Shown piece after piece: positions 8,672-16,959 of a stretch of DNA of 64,000 nt. The translations under genes were made by a program, and so were the position numbers. The notes beneath the pieces were generated by a model, which saw only the letters and a list, made by a program, of their open reading frames with translations, did no database searches and was not told where the DNA came from. Positions within the stretch are counted from its first letter, which is position 1; every line of letters begins with the position of its first letter. The stretch comes from Nannocystis bainbridge (GTDB lineage: Bacteria; Myxococcota_A; Polyangia; Nannocystales; Nannocystaceae): assembly GCF_028368995.1 (NCBI RefSeq), contig NZ_JAQNDL010000001.1:3684001-3748000 (forward strand), in the 5' to 3' direction.

Positions 8672-10276
8672 TCATTCGTCGCCGTCCTGTCGCTCGCTGC
8701 ACACGTCGGGCGCGCCGTGCCGCGTCAGCCAGGCGCACAGCGGCGCGGGATCGGCGAGTCGGCCGTCGCCGGGCCAGCCGTACCAGCGCAGGGTCTTGCC
8801 GTGGTGCAGGCTCACAGCGGCCAGCAGCCCGGCGTCGCGGTGGAGCTCGATCGTCAGGGCGCCGCAGCACATGCAAGAGGTGTCGCTGAGCGACTCGTCG
8901 AGGCGCAGCAGCGGCAACAGCTCGCGCACGGCGGCCGGGTCCTCGTGCACGAAGAAGACCCGCTCGAACGCGGGTCGCCGGTGACACACGCCGCCCGCGC
9001 GCACGACGATGCGGGTCGCGCAGGCGCCGACGTCGGCGAGCTTTTGATCCCAGCGATGATGCACGTCGACCGCGGGCGCGAGCGCGGCGAACTCCTCGAC
9101 GATGGCGTCGTCGAGGCCGGTCGCCATCACCCCGAGGGTGCGCAGCGCGGGCGGCGGCGGCATGGGCAGGCCGGCGATCGGGCTGCCATCGGCGAGCAGC
9201 TCGACGAGCTGCGGGTGACCGGCGAGCGGTGCCAGGCTGGTGACGCCGGTGCGGCCGACGTCGAGCCGGCGCAGCGCCGGCAGGCCGGGGACAAATCCGA
9301 GGTCGGTGAGCTGGCGGCGCCCCGACAGATCGAGGACGCGCAGGCGGGTGAGGTCGCGCAGCCGTTCGAGGTCGTGGACGGGCAGCGAGGCGTCGATCCG
9401 GAGGTGCTCGAGCGTTGCGAGCCGCGCGAGGTCGGCGGCGTCGACCCAGCTCGGCCCGCCTGAGGCGATCTGGGTGACATCGAGGTGGAGGTATCGCAGC
9501 TGCCCCAGGTCCGCGAGATCCGCGAGCACCAGCGGCCCGTCCGCTGTGATCTCGCCGCGCAACAGGCCGAGGAAGTCGCCGAGAGCGACGCCGAGGCGCA
9601 GCCCGTGGAGGCGGGGCGGGAGCCGTAAATTCGGGGCGTGCTGGCCGTCGGCGAGCGTGTAGTCGAGCACCAGCCCCGCGCCGTCGAGTCGCGCGAGCGC
9701 GGCGGCAACGTCGTCGCTCCATGTCCCAAGGGACAGGCCGCGGAGCTGGCGGAGCGTCGCCGTCGGCCGGCCCGGCAGGTCCTCGGCCTGGAGGTGGACG
9801 AGGTGCCGCGCGCCGCCGTCGTACGCCAGCTCGAGGGCGTCGGGGTGGGCGCTGACGGTGAAGTAACTGTAGAGCCCGGGCTGCCCGAGCACCATGCTGG
9901 CGCTGCCCCGGGCGACGGGTTCGTCCGGCGCGAACAGCGGAGACCGCGAGTCGCTGCGAAGGTCGAGGTGAATGATGTCACCCGCTCGCGGGAGGTCGCC
10001 GCCGGCGAGCGAGGTGATGCGAGGATCGACGGACGCGCCGTCGAGCTCGAAGCGGTAGCCGGAGTCGACGGGGGCCGGCTGCTTGCAGCGGTAAAGGAGC
10101 GCGCGCGGCGGGTCGAACGACATCGCGAGCCCGGGCTCGACGTCGGCCGCATCGTGCGGCGGGTCGGTGGGGTCGAGGACGACCTGTCCCAAAGGACCGG
10201 CGATGGCACGCCCAGGGTCCGGGGTGCAGGCGAGCAGCACCGCGAGACCGCCGACGAGCGCGCGCGCACGTCCCAT
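8672..10276 (-). CDS. LRR-like lipoprotein
   Basis: Product of 534 aa. The start at 10276 gives a lipoprotein signal (ALVGGLAVLLACTP; lipobox LLAC, Cys16). The frame is open further upstream but is not signal-like there. After an Ig-like N-terminal region, residues ~260-430 contain leucine-rich-repeat-type units (LRYLHLDVTQI, LEHLRIDASL, LRVLDLSGRRQLTDLGF, LRRLDVGRTGVTSLAPLAGH). The last ~110 residues have a Cys pair (SCMCCG) and a small alpha/beta domain. Probably periplasmic or surface attached, with a protein-interaction role. Two degenerate palindrome-family motifs (9720-9737 and 10183-10200) lie inside the gene and are read through in frame. Confidence 0.8.
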   Translation of the reverse strand: MGRARALVGGLAVLLACTPDPGRAIAGPLGQVVLDPTDPPHDAADVEPGLAMSFDPPRALLYRCKQPAPVDSGYRFELDGASVDPRITSLAGGDLPRAGDIIHLDLRSDSRSPLFAPDEPVARGSASMVLGQPGLYSYFTVSAHPDALELAYDGGARHLVHLQAEDLPGRPTATLRQLRGLSLGTWSDDVAAALARLDGAGLVLDYTLADGQHAPNLRLPPRLHGLRLGVALGDFLGLLRGEITADGPLVLADLADLGQLRYLHLDVTQIASGGPSWVDAADLARLATLEHLRIDASLPVHDLERLRDLTRLRVLDLSGRRQLTDLGFVPGLPALRRLDVGRTGVTSLAPLAGHPQLVELLADGSPIAGLPMPPPPALRTLGVMATGLDDAIVEEFAALAPAVDVHHRWDQKLADVGACATRIVVRAGGVCHRRPAFERVFFVHEDPAAVRELLPLLRLDESLSDTSCMCCGALTIELHRDAGLLAAVSLHHGKTLRWYGWPGDGRLADPAPLCAWLTRHGAPDVCSERQDGDE

Positions 10277-10486
10277 GTCGCGAGGGTACACGCGAGCGCC
10301 GCGACCCGGTGGGCGAATTACGGGCCCAGGCGCACGCGCGCAGCGATGCGTCTGGCCGAGGCCCCCGCGGAGGATGATCCGCGCCCTCCTGTCGAGCGGG
10401 CTCGGCGGGCGCCAGGTCGCCACGCGACGAGCCTCGCGGCGCCGGTCCGGCTGCTTGTCCGGCGAAGATTGCCTACGATGCCGGCC

Positions 10487-11269
10487 ATGAAGGACAAGGT
10501 CATCGTCATCACTGGCGCGTCGAAGGGGATCGGCGCAGCGCTGGCTCAGCTCTGTCACGCACGCGGGGCCACGGTCGTGCTCGCGGCTCGCGGCGCGGAG
10601 GCGCTGGCGAGCGTCGCCGAGCAGCTCGGCGAGCGCGCGCTCGCGGTCCCCACCGACGTCTCGCGCCAGGCCGACAACGAGCAACTGGTGGCGCGCACCC
10701 TGGCCCAGTTCGGCCGCCTCGACGTGTTCGTCGCCAACGCCGGCCGCGGGATCTCCCGCCCGCCCTCGCAGCTCACCGAGGCCGACGTCGACGACATGAT
10801 CACCACCAACTTCAAGTCGGTGCTCTACGCCGTGCAGGCCGTGCTGCCCCACTTCAAGCAGCGCCAGCGCGGCCAGATCGTCGCCGTGTCGTCGATGCTC
10901 GGACGGATCCCCTTCACCCCGATGCGCAGCGCCTACAGCGCGGCCAAGGCCGCCGTGAACTCGTTGATGGCCAGCGTGCGCATCGAGCTCCGGCCGCAGT
11001 TCCCCGAGATCCACGCGACCACCGTGCTGCCCGGCGTGGTCGCCACCGAGTTCGGCAACAACGCGCTGCACGGCGGCATGGACTCGCGCCAGATCCCCGG
11101 CGCGCAGCCGGTGGCCGAGGTGGCCGAGGTCATCGCCGCCGCGATCGATGCCCCGCGCGCCGAGGTGTTCACCCGCCCCGAGATGCACGCGATGCAGGCC
11201 AAGTTTTACGCGGCCGAGGACATCGCCACGATCGAGGCGACGCTCGGCGGCCCGCCGCCTGGGCGCTGA
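10487..11269 (+). CDS. SDR-family oxidoreductase
   Basis: Product of 260 aa, classical short-chain dehydrogenase length. ATG 10487 (MKDKVIVITGASKGIG) is preferred; ATG 10478 adds three residues. It has the cofactor motif TGASKGIG, the structural NAG motif (VANAGRG), the catalytic Ser in VAVSSMLG and the YSAAK catalytic motif. A basic residue after the Gly motif is lacking, so NAD or NADP preference is open. It acts on a hydroxyl or keto group of an unknown substrate. Monocistronic, divergent from the lipoprotein gene with a 210-bp gap that should hold both promoters. Confidence 0.88.
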   Translation: MKDKVIVITGASKGIGAALAQLCHARGATVVLAARGAEALASVAEQLGERALAVPTDVSRQADNEQLVARTLAQFGRLDVFVANAGRGISRPPSQLTEADVDDMITTNFKSVLYAVQAVLPHFKQRQRGQIVAVSSMLGRIPFTPMRSAYSAAKAAVNSLMASVRIELRPQFPEIHATTVLPGVVATEFGNNALHGGMDSRQIPGAQPVAEVAEVIAAAIDAPRAEVFTRPEMHAMQAKFYAAEDIATIEATLGGPPPGR

Positions 11270-11290
11270 GCCGTCGCCGCTCATGCGTCT

Positions 11291-11350
11291 TTAAGGACAT
11301 GTTCTAATCGACATGTCCCAAACGATATGTCCAAATCGACATATCCTCAT
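11291..11350. repeat. Cluster of degenerate ACATGTCC palindrome elements
   Basis: Four half-sites occur in about 60 bp, 22 bp after the SDR stop: GGACATG, CGACATGTCC, CGATATGTCC and CGACATATCC, spaced 16-18 bp apart. The spacing and partial degeneration suggest repeated insertion or slippage of the same element. Confidence 0.65.
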
Positions 11351-11485
11351 GAACGAGTGACTTCGGCCCGCTCGTCCTGAAGCGCGAGCGGCCGGGTTGC
11401 GAAACGTACCGGTCTTCCGTACGACCGCGTCGCGCCAGCCCTGCGCGCCGTACCTCGCGCCGCGAATTCGAGTAAGCTCCGCCGC

Positions 11486-12004
11486 GTGTCCGAGCTGTTC
11501 GCCGCAGCCGTCTCGATCGCCCCGACGCGGCGGCGTCGCTTCCTGTGGGCCGCCTGGTGGACCGCGCCGCCGAGCCGCGAGCCGTTCCGCCGCCCTGACG
11601 CCTCCGAGGGGGGCGCGCGCACCCGCGACGAGGCGCTGCGCCGGGCCGAGAAGGCAGCAGGCCGCGCGCTGGTCCAGATCGAGCCGCTGTGGGCGCGCGC
11701 GTGGGGCCGCGTGCTGATGGGCGAGCCGCCGTTCTCGCCGACGGACAAGGACACCACCACCCACGCCGCGCCGCGAGCGAACCGCGAGCCTGCCCCTGCG
11801 TCGATCTGGCAGCTGCTCAGGCTCACGCCCCACGCGACGGTGCCGGAGATCCGCGCCGCCTTTCGCCAGCGCGCGCTCGTCACTCACCCGGACCGCGGCG
11901 GCGACCCGGAGGCGTTCCGCGCCCTGCGCGAGGCCCACGACGAAGCGCTCGCCCGCCGCGCCCGCGACGGCAAGCGACCGCGCCGCAAACGACCGGCGCC
12001 CTGA
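11486..12004 (+). CDS. J-domain protein (DnaJ-like C-terminal domain)
   Basis: Product of 172 aa with a GTG start. The N-terminal ~105 residues are Arg/Ala-rich with no recognised fold. Residues ~106-160 are a J domain: SIWQLLRLTPHATVPEIRAA, then the invariant HPD in VTHPDRGGDPEAFRALREAH. J domains stimulate the ATPase of Hsp70/DnaK. Gly/Phe and zinc-finger regions are absent, so this is a type III J protein that directs DnaK to a special client. It ends in a basic tail (KRPRRKRPAP). No dnaK is adjacent. Confidence 0.85.
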   Translation: MSELFAAAVSIAPTRRRRFLWAAWWTAPPSREPFRRPDASEGGARTRDEALRRAEKAAGRALVQIEPLWARAWGRVLMGEPPFSPTDKDTTTHAAPRANREPAPASIWQLLRLTPHATVPEIRAAFRQRALVTHPDRGGDPEAFRALREAHDEALARRARDGKRPRRKRPAP

Positions 12005-12111
12005 CCTCACCGAGGGTGAGCCGCGCCGCGGTCCGCTCGGGTCGTCGTTCGCGCGGTAGAGACCGGCTCCCCGAGCGGACCGCCGACGTCGAGGTCTCAT
12101 GCATGTCCTCG

Positions 12112-12304
12112 AGGACATGCCCTTCAGGACCTGTCCTCTTCGCCATTCGACGTCACTCCTCGTTCACGCGGTTCGCGCGGCGCCCCGACCCGCGAACCGA
12201 GCAGACCGCGGACCACCGACGACGAGGTCGATATATGTCCCCAAGGACATGCCCTTCAAGACCTGTCCTCTTCGCCATTCGACGTCACTCCTCGTTCACG
12301 CGGT
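12112..12304. repeat. 61-bp direct repeat duplicating the 3' end of the HMG-CoA synthase gene
   Basis: Segments 12112-12172 and 12244-12304 match at 60 of 61 positions (only g/a in CTTCAGGACC versus CTTCAAGACC), with a 132-bp period. The second copy contains the stop codon and last six codons of the HMG-CoA synthase gene; the first is an ectopic copy downstream. Weaker similarity extends upstream of both (CGGACC-CCGACG-CGAGGTC). Each copy begins with an ACATGTCC-type palindrome (12102-12120 and 12235-12252). Confidence 0.85.
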
Positions 12305-13763
12305 AGTGCGGCACCCCGACGTCCTGCCAGCTCTTGTCGTAGCGCACGCCACGACCCGCGATCGCAAACGGCCGCGGCGCATGCAGCTCGCGCACCGGGG
12401 CGCGGCGCTCGTGCAGCGCCTCGTAGTCCTCGCGGCAGACATCGATCGCCCCGGCCAGCGCACCCGCCAGGTCGCTGCGCCCCGCCGCCTCGCGCCAGCC
12501 CGGCGTCACGCGGCCGCGCCACACCTCGGCCGCGTCGCCGCTGCCGTAACCGATCAGCGTCACGGCGGCGCCCTCCCACGCCAGCCCGCGCGCGTGCGCG
12601 TCGGCGAAGGCCGCGGCGATCCACGCCGGCAGCGACGCCGTGTAGAGGTTGCCGAGCTGCCTCACCAGGGTGCGACCGGGCTGCGTCGCCGCCAGCACGC
12701 GCGCGAACGCCGGCTCGCCCTGGACGTGGCGCGCGACCGCCTGGGTGCGCGCGAGCGGATCGAACTCCCCCCCCTGCGCGCGCACACCGTCCCGCGCATG
12801 GACATCGGCGGCCAGCTCGGCGATCAGCGCGTCGAAGCTCACGTCGGCGGCGAGGCACGCGGCGGCCAGCGCCTCGCGATCACCGGCGCGGACGCAGGCC
12901 CACACCCACGCCGCGCCGAGGGCCGCGACCGGCATGCGATCGTACGGCCGGTGCAGCAGCAGCGCCGCGGGCTCGGCCAGCAGCGCCCGGGGATCGCCGC
13001 CGCCGCGCGCGTAGGCCGAATCGAGCGCGCGCACCACCGCCTCGACGTAGCAGACCGTCGAGTACTTGCCGTTGAACACCGGGAAGTCGCGCTCGCCGCG
13101 GCAGCCGTCCGGGTACTCGCGCATGAAGTGGCGCGCGACCGGCTTGCGAAAGTCCCAGCCGCGCTCGTCCGACGAGCTGCCCGCGGCCCGCAGGTCGAGC
13201 GCGAGCAGCCGCGCCCGCGGCTCGACCAGCATCGCCACCGCGCCCGCGCCCTGGGTCGGCTCGCCCGAGCTGCCGCGCTCGTACTGGGCGATGTCGGCGG
13301 CCACCACGATCGCCACCCGCTCGGCCCCGTCGGTCTGCACGTAGCGCAGCGCCGCCTTGAGCGCATACATCCCGCCGAGACAGGCGTGCTTGACCTCCGG
13401 CACCTCGACATCGCGCGGCAGCGGCGCCCGCCCCTCGCGGCGCAGCGCGTCGTCGACCATGCCGCGCACGATCACCGCGCCGACCGCGTTGTCGACGCTC
13501 GACTCGGTGCCGAGCGCGAGCATGCCGACCCGCGCAGGATCGACGTCGTGCTGCCGCAAGAGCCGCAGCACCGCCGCCGCCGCCATCGTATAGACGTCCT
13601 CGTCGGGCTGCGGCACGCGGAACGCGTCGCCCACCACCGCCGCCAGCTTGCCCGGATCGGCGCCCGTCCACTCGGCGAACGCGGCCAGCGGGACGCGCGG
13701 CCGCGGTACGTACAACGAGAGCCCCGAGAGGCCCGGATTCGCGGGTGCAAGGACATCGGACAT
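12285..13763 (-). CDS. mvaS: Hydroxymethylglutaryl-CoA synthase
   Basis: Product of 492 aa, within the HMG-CoA synthase range. It condenses acetyl-CoA with acetoacetyl-CoA to HMG-CoA, the committed feed into the mevalonate/isoprenoid pathway, which myxobacteria use. The thiolase-fold catalytic triad is visible: Glu87 in GTESSVDNA, nucleophile Cys128 in KHACLGGMYAL, and His271 in LLHRPYDRMP. Glycine-rich strands such as AVTLIGYGSGDAAEVW are conserved near the end. The gene stands alone; no HMG-CoA reductase or mevalonate kinase is adjacent. The last codons lie in a duplicated 61-bp segment, so the C-terminus PHYRVNEE borders a rearrangement. Confidence 0.9.
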   Translation of the reverse strand: MSDVLAPANPGLSGLSLYVPRPRVPLAAFAEWTGADPGKLAAVVGDAFRVPQPDEDVYTMAAAAVLRLLRQHDVDPARVGMLALGTESSVDNAVGAVIVRGMVDDALRREGRAPLPRDVEVPEVKHACLGGMYALKAALRYVQTDGAERVAIVVAADIAQYERGSSGEPTQGAGAVAMLVEPRARLLALDLRAAGSSSDERGWDFRKPVARHFMREYPDGCRGERDFPVFNGKYSTVCYVEAVVRALDSAYARGGGDPRALLAEPAALLLHRPYDRMPVAALGAAWVWACVRAGDREALAAACLAADVSFDALIAELAADVHARDGVRAQGGEFDPLARTQAVARHVQGEPAFARVLAATQPGRTLVRQLGNLYTASLPAWIAAAFADAHARGLAWEGAAVTLIGYGSGDAAEVWRGRVTPGWREAAGRSDLAGALAGAIDVCREDYEALHERRAPVRELHAPRPFAIAGRGVRYDKSWQDVGVPHYRVNEE

Positions 13764-13907
13764 GGCGCCGACCCTACGCGAATCGCTCGCTCACCCGTGT
13801 GCGCCGCGCCACGGACCATGATTCGCGCGACTCACGACATTGCTCCCGAGGCGGGCGAAACCCCGCGCAGAGGCGGTCCACCCGGGCCCTCGCGCGTTCC
13901 TCGTGAC

Positions 13908-14315
13908 TGCCGCGATTCACGGAGATGCGGCGATGACGCTCGTTCGCCTGTCATCTCGCGCTACCGTTGTTCGCGCGATCTTCGACGTGCCGCGATTTGC
14001 GGCGATGCGTTGATGACGCTCGTTCGCGCCTGCCATCACGCGCCACCGGTGTTCGCGCGATCTTCGACGTGCCGCGATTCGCGGCGATGCAGCGATGCAT
14101 TGCGCTCGCGCCGTCATCACGCGCTACCGATCTCCGCCCGATCTGCGGCGCTGCCGCGATTCGCTGCGATGCGGGATGATGCCCGCTCGCGCCCATCATC
14201 ACGCCCTACCGATCTCCGCGCGATCTTCGACGCAGCCGCTATTTGCTGCGATGCGGCGATGACGCCCGATCGCGTCCGCGATCAGGCGGCGTCGACTCGC
14301 GCATGTGATTCATGC
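13908..14315. repeat. 82-bp tandem repeat array, about five degenerate copies
   Basis: Unit starts (TGCCGCGATT or variants) fall at 13908, 13988, 14070, 14152 and 14234, a period of 80-82 bp. Each unit holds GATT-GCGGCGATGC, then GATGACGCTCGTTCGC or similar, then CATCACGCGCTACCG and TTCGCGCGATCTTCGACG. The last copy decays after ~14285. The array lies between the divergent mvaS (-) and hydrolase (+) genes. Frames within it carry no protein-like signal. There are no spacers of a CRISPR kind. Confidence 0.85.
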
Positions 14316-14456
14316 ATGCACGCTCCGCCTGATGTCGCGCGATCGCCACTGCGATGAATCATAGCGACGGCGCGCCGCTGCGATGATTGCCGCAGCGGGC
14401 CGCGGGCCCGGGCGCTCGTCGCTTTGCTTTCACGGGTCCATGTGGTCTGCTCCGTC

Positions 14457-16340
14457 ATGCCCATTCGCAGCGCGCTCCCGACTTCCTTGGCCTTGCTGGT
14501 CGCCTGCGGCGACGCGGCCGTGACGACCACCGAGACCGGCACCGGCACCGACACCTCGAGCGGCACCACCGACGGCACTGACGCGACGACCGCGATCACC
14601 GGGACCACCGTCACGCCGACCACCGGCGAGCCGACGACCACCACCGGTGATACCGCCACGACCACCACCGGTGACTCGACCACCACCGAAGACACCGCCA
14701 CGACCACCGGCGAGCCGGTCGACACCACGACCACGACCTCGACCTCGACCGGCCCCGACACCACCACCGATCCGGGTGAGACCACCACCACCGGCGACCT
14801 GCCGCCGGACCTCGACGCGCTGCTGGTCGGCCTCGACGGCGGCGTGCGGCTCGACTGGCTCGGCGAGGGTGACGGCGGCATCGAGCACAGCACCTACTGG
14901 GCGCTCGTGAAGGGCAGCGCCGAGTACAACGCCCTGCCGCCGGCCGAGCAGAAGAAGGTCGACCTGATGAAGGCCAGCGTGCTGCACAGCGCGCAGCGGG
15001 TGCCCACCAGCCAGACCCCGGGAGTCGAGATCACCGGCGCGTTGACGATCGACGCGCGCACGCAGGAGATCGTGCTGGCAGTGCCGACCGACTACAACGG
15101 GCGGCTGGTGGTGCTCGGCACCCCGGGCACGCGCGACCAGTGGTCGAGCCATGGCGTGCTGCTCTCGTGGCTGGTGGCTCGCGGCTACGCGGTGGTCGTC
15201 GGCAACAAGGGCATGACCAATGGCGGCGTCGACGGCAACGCGACCATGCTCAACAAGCAGCACCCGTCGCAGCACTGGGGCGCCATGCTGATCGACCTCG
15301 GGCAGTGGGCCGGCGACCGCCTGACCGCCGCGCATGGTGAAGCGCCCACGGCGATCTACGCCGCCGGCCTGTCGAACGGCGCCTACCAGGTCCGCCGCGC
15401 GCTCGAGCTCGATCGCCTGCGCGTGCTGGAGGGCGAGGCTGCCGTGTTCGCCGGCGGACTCGACTGGGCCGGCGTCTACTGGCCCGACGCGCGCGTGCTC
15501 GACACCGACGCCGACGACACCGTCACGCCGGCCGAGCTGGCCGCCGGCGACCACCTCATCCGCACCAACGAGGCCGCCGCCATGACCATGCGCTACGCCT
15601 ACGATCCGCAGACCGAGACCACCCCCGCCAACTACGCCCAGATCCCGCCCTACCCGAACGCCCAGGCTGCCATGCAGGCCGGCGGCTTCGACCCGGCCTC
15701 GGCGCCGATCTGGGGCGCCTACAACACCGCCTTCGACTACCTCAAGGGCTTCGGCCTGCCGCAGTTCAAGGGCGTCGGCTACTACAACTTCACCGGCTAC
15801 GTGTTCCGCGCCGAGCTGATGGGCCACGACGCTACCGAGGCCGCCGCCTACTCCTGCTACACCGGCCCCAACGACGCGCCGCCGGCCATGTACGCCTGGC
15901 TCGCGCAGGCGCAGGACGCCGGCTTCACCGCCGAACACGTGACGTGGGCCCTCGCCAACGCGACCACCGGCGAGTTCTCGGTCCCGCTGATCAGCGTGCA
16001 CGGCGACGCCGACGGCCTCAACGCATTCGCCGTGCACGCGCAGAGCTACCGCGCCGCGGTGGCGGCCTTCGGCACCCCGTCGCAGCACCGCCTCTACGTC
16101 GTGTCGCACGGCGGTCACGTCGACGCGCACAGCGACGGCCTCGGCCTCGACTTCGATTTCGACGGCACGATCGGCGAGGAGGGCGCAGCCGACCGCTTCG
16201 TGTTGATGCAGCCCTACGCCGAGCGCGCCTTCCTCTACCTGGTCGACTGGGTCGAGAACCAGGTCCCCGCGCCGGCCGGCAAGACGCTGGCGACCGACCC
16301 GGCCAGCGACGTCCTCGACGCCGAGTCGCTGGCGTTCTGA
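14457..16340 (+). CDS. Secreted alpha/beta-hydrolase lipoprotein (possible 3-hydroxybutyrate-oligomer hydrolase or tannase-like esterase)
   Basis: Product of 627 aa. ATG 14457 starts a lipoprotein signal (SLALLVACGD, Cys17). Residues ~20-115 are a low-complexity Thr/Gly/Asp linker, typical of surface lipoproteins in this lineage. The catalytic domain follows: strand VLAVPTDYNGRLVVLGTPGT, nucleophile elbow AAGLSNGAYQ (G-x-S-x-G), a late Asp in SVHGDADGLN and His in VSHGGHVDAH. This forms a Ser-Asp-His hydrolase with a large lid domain. The neighbouring PHB operon suggests hydrolysis of released hydroxybutyrate oligomers, but the fold alone would equally fit tannase or feruloyl-esterase-like enzymes; the substrate is therefore inference. 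A 15-bp minisatellite follows in the same frame after the stop. Confidence 0.75.
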   Translation: MPIRSALPTSLALLVACGDAAVTTTETGTGTDTSSGTTDGTDATTAITGTTVTPTTGEPTTTTGDTATTTTGDSTTTEDTATTTGEPVDTTTTTSTSTGPDTTTDPGETTTTGDLPPDLDALLVGLDGGVRLDWLGEGDGGIEHSTYWALVKGSAEYNALPPAEQKKVDLMKASVLHSAQRVPTSQTPGVEITGALTIDARTQEIVLAVPTDYNGRLVVLGTPGTRDQWSSHGVLLSWLVARGYAVVVGNKGMTNGGVDGNATMLNKQHPSQHWGAMLIDLGQWAGDRLTAAHGEAPTAIYAAGLSNGAYQVRRALELDRLRVLEGEAAVFAGGLDWAGVYWPDARVLDTDADDTVTPAELAAGDHLIRTNEAAAMTMRYAYDPQTETTPANYAQIPPYPNAQAAMQAGGFDPASAPIWGAYNTAFDYLKGFGLPQFKGVGYYNFTGYVFRAELMGHDATEAAAYSCYTGPNDAPPAMYAWLAQAQDAGFTAEHVTWALANATTGEFSVPLISVHGDADGLNAFAVHAQSYRAAVAAFGTPSQHRLYVVSHGGHVDAHSDGLGLDFDFDGTIGEEGAADRFVLMQPYAERAFLYLVDWVENQVPAPAGKTLATDPASDVLDAESLAF

Positions 16341-16433
16341 CAGCAATCTCGCAGCAGCTCGAGCCGCGCTCCGAGCGAGCATCTGCTTCGCCTCGTCCCC
16401 GCCGAAGAGGCGGCAGCCAACGAGACGACTGTC

Positions 16434-16748
16434 GAGGCCGCCCTCGACGAGGCGACCCTCGACGAGGCGACCCTCGACGAGGCGACCCTCGACGAGGCGG
16501 CTCTCGGCGAGGCGACCCTCGACGAGGCGACCCTCGACGAGGCGACCCTCGACGAGGCGACCCTCGACGAGGCGACTCTCGACGAGGCGACCCTCGACGA
16601 GGCGCCCCTCGACAAGACGGCCCTCGACAAGGCGGCCCTCGACGAGGCGACCCTCGACGAGGCGGTCCCCGACGAGGCGACCCTCGACGAGGCGACCCTC
16701 GACGAGGCGACCCTCGACGAGTTGACCCTCGACGAGGCGGCCGTCGAC
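16434..16748. repeat. 15-bp minisatellite, 21 units
   Basis: The consensus GAGGCGACCCTCGAC is repeated 21 times with point variants and no length changes. Read in the frame of the upstream hydrolase it gives a pentapeptide-like tract (EATLD), open from the hydrolase TGA (16338-16340) to a TGA at 16777, but with no ATG/GTG/TTG of its own. On the minus strand the tract is also open in all frames (for example LVEGR). Whether any frame is translated is unknown. Confidence 0.9.
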
Positions 16749-16959
16749 TCGCAGCGAGCCCCACGAAACACGCCGTGACGCGCGCAGCACGAAGCTGCGG
16801 CCCCCACAGGCTCCGAGCAGCCTGCGCTCTGCGAGGCGCCCGCTCTCCCGCTCGATCGCGCGGAGGCGCCTCGCGTCGTCATGATGCTGCGTAGCGTGAG
16901 TCACTGCCAGCGGCACAGGCATCGGCGCGCGTCGCAGCATGTTTCCGCCGGGTTCGAAA

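Noticed and set aside
9638..10486. Upstream extension of the SDR frame to 9638
   Set aside because: The extension is antisense to the LRR-like lipoprotein gene, while the SDR fold starts exactly at MKDKVIVITGAS (10487).
13908..14315. Possible CRISPR array
   Set aside because: The repeats are 82 bp, contiguous and degenerate, with no unique spacers and no cas genes.
14430..16940. Minus-strand 836-codon frame with LVEGR repeats as a pentapeptide protein
   Set aside because: Mostly antisense to the hydrolase lipoprotein; the repeat part is an unavoidable translation of the 15-bp minisatellite. Kept only as a remark in the repeat entry.
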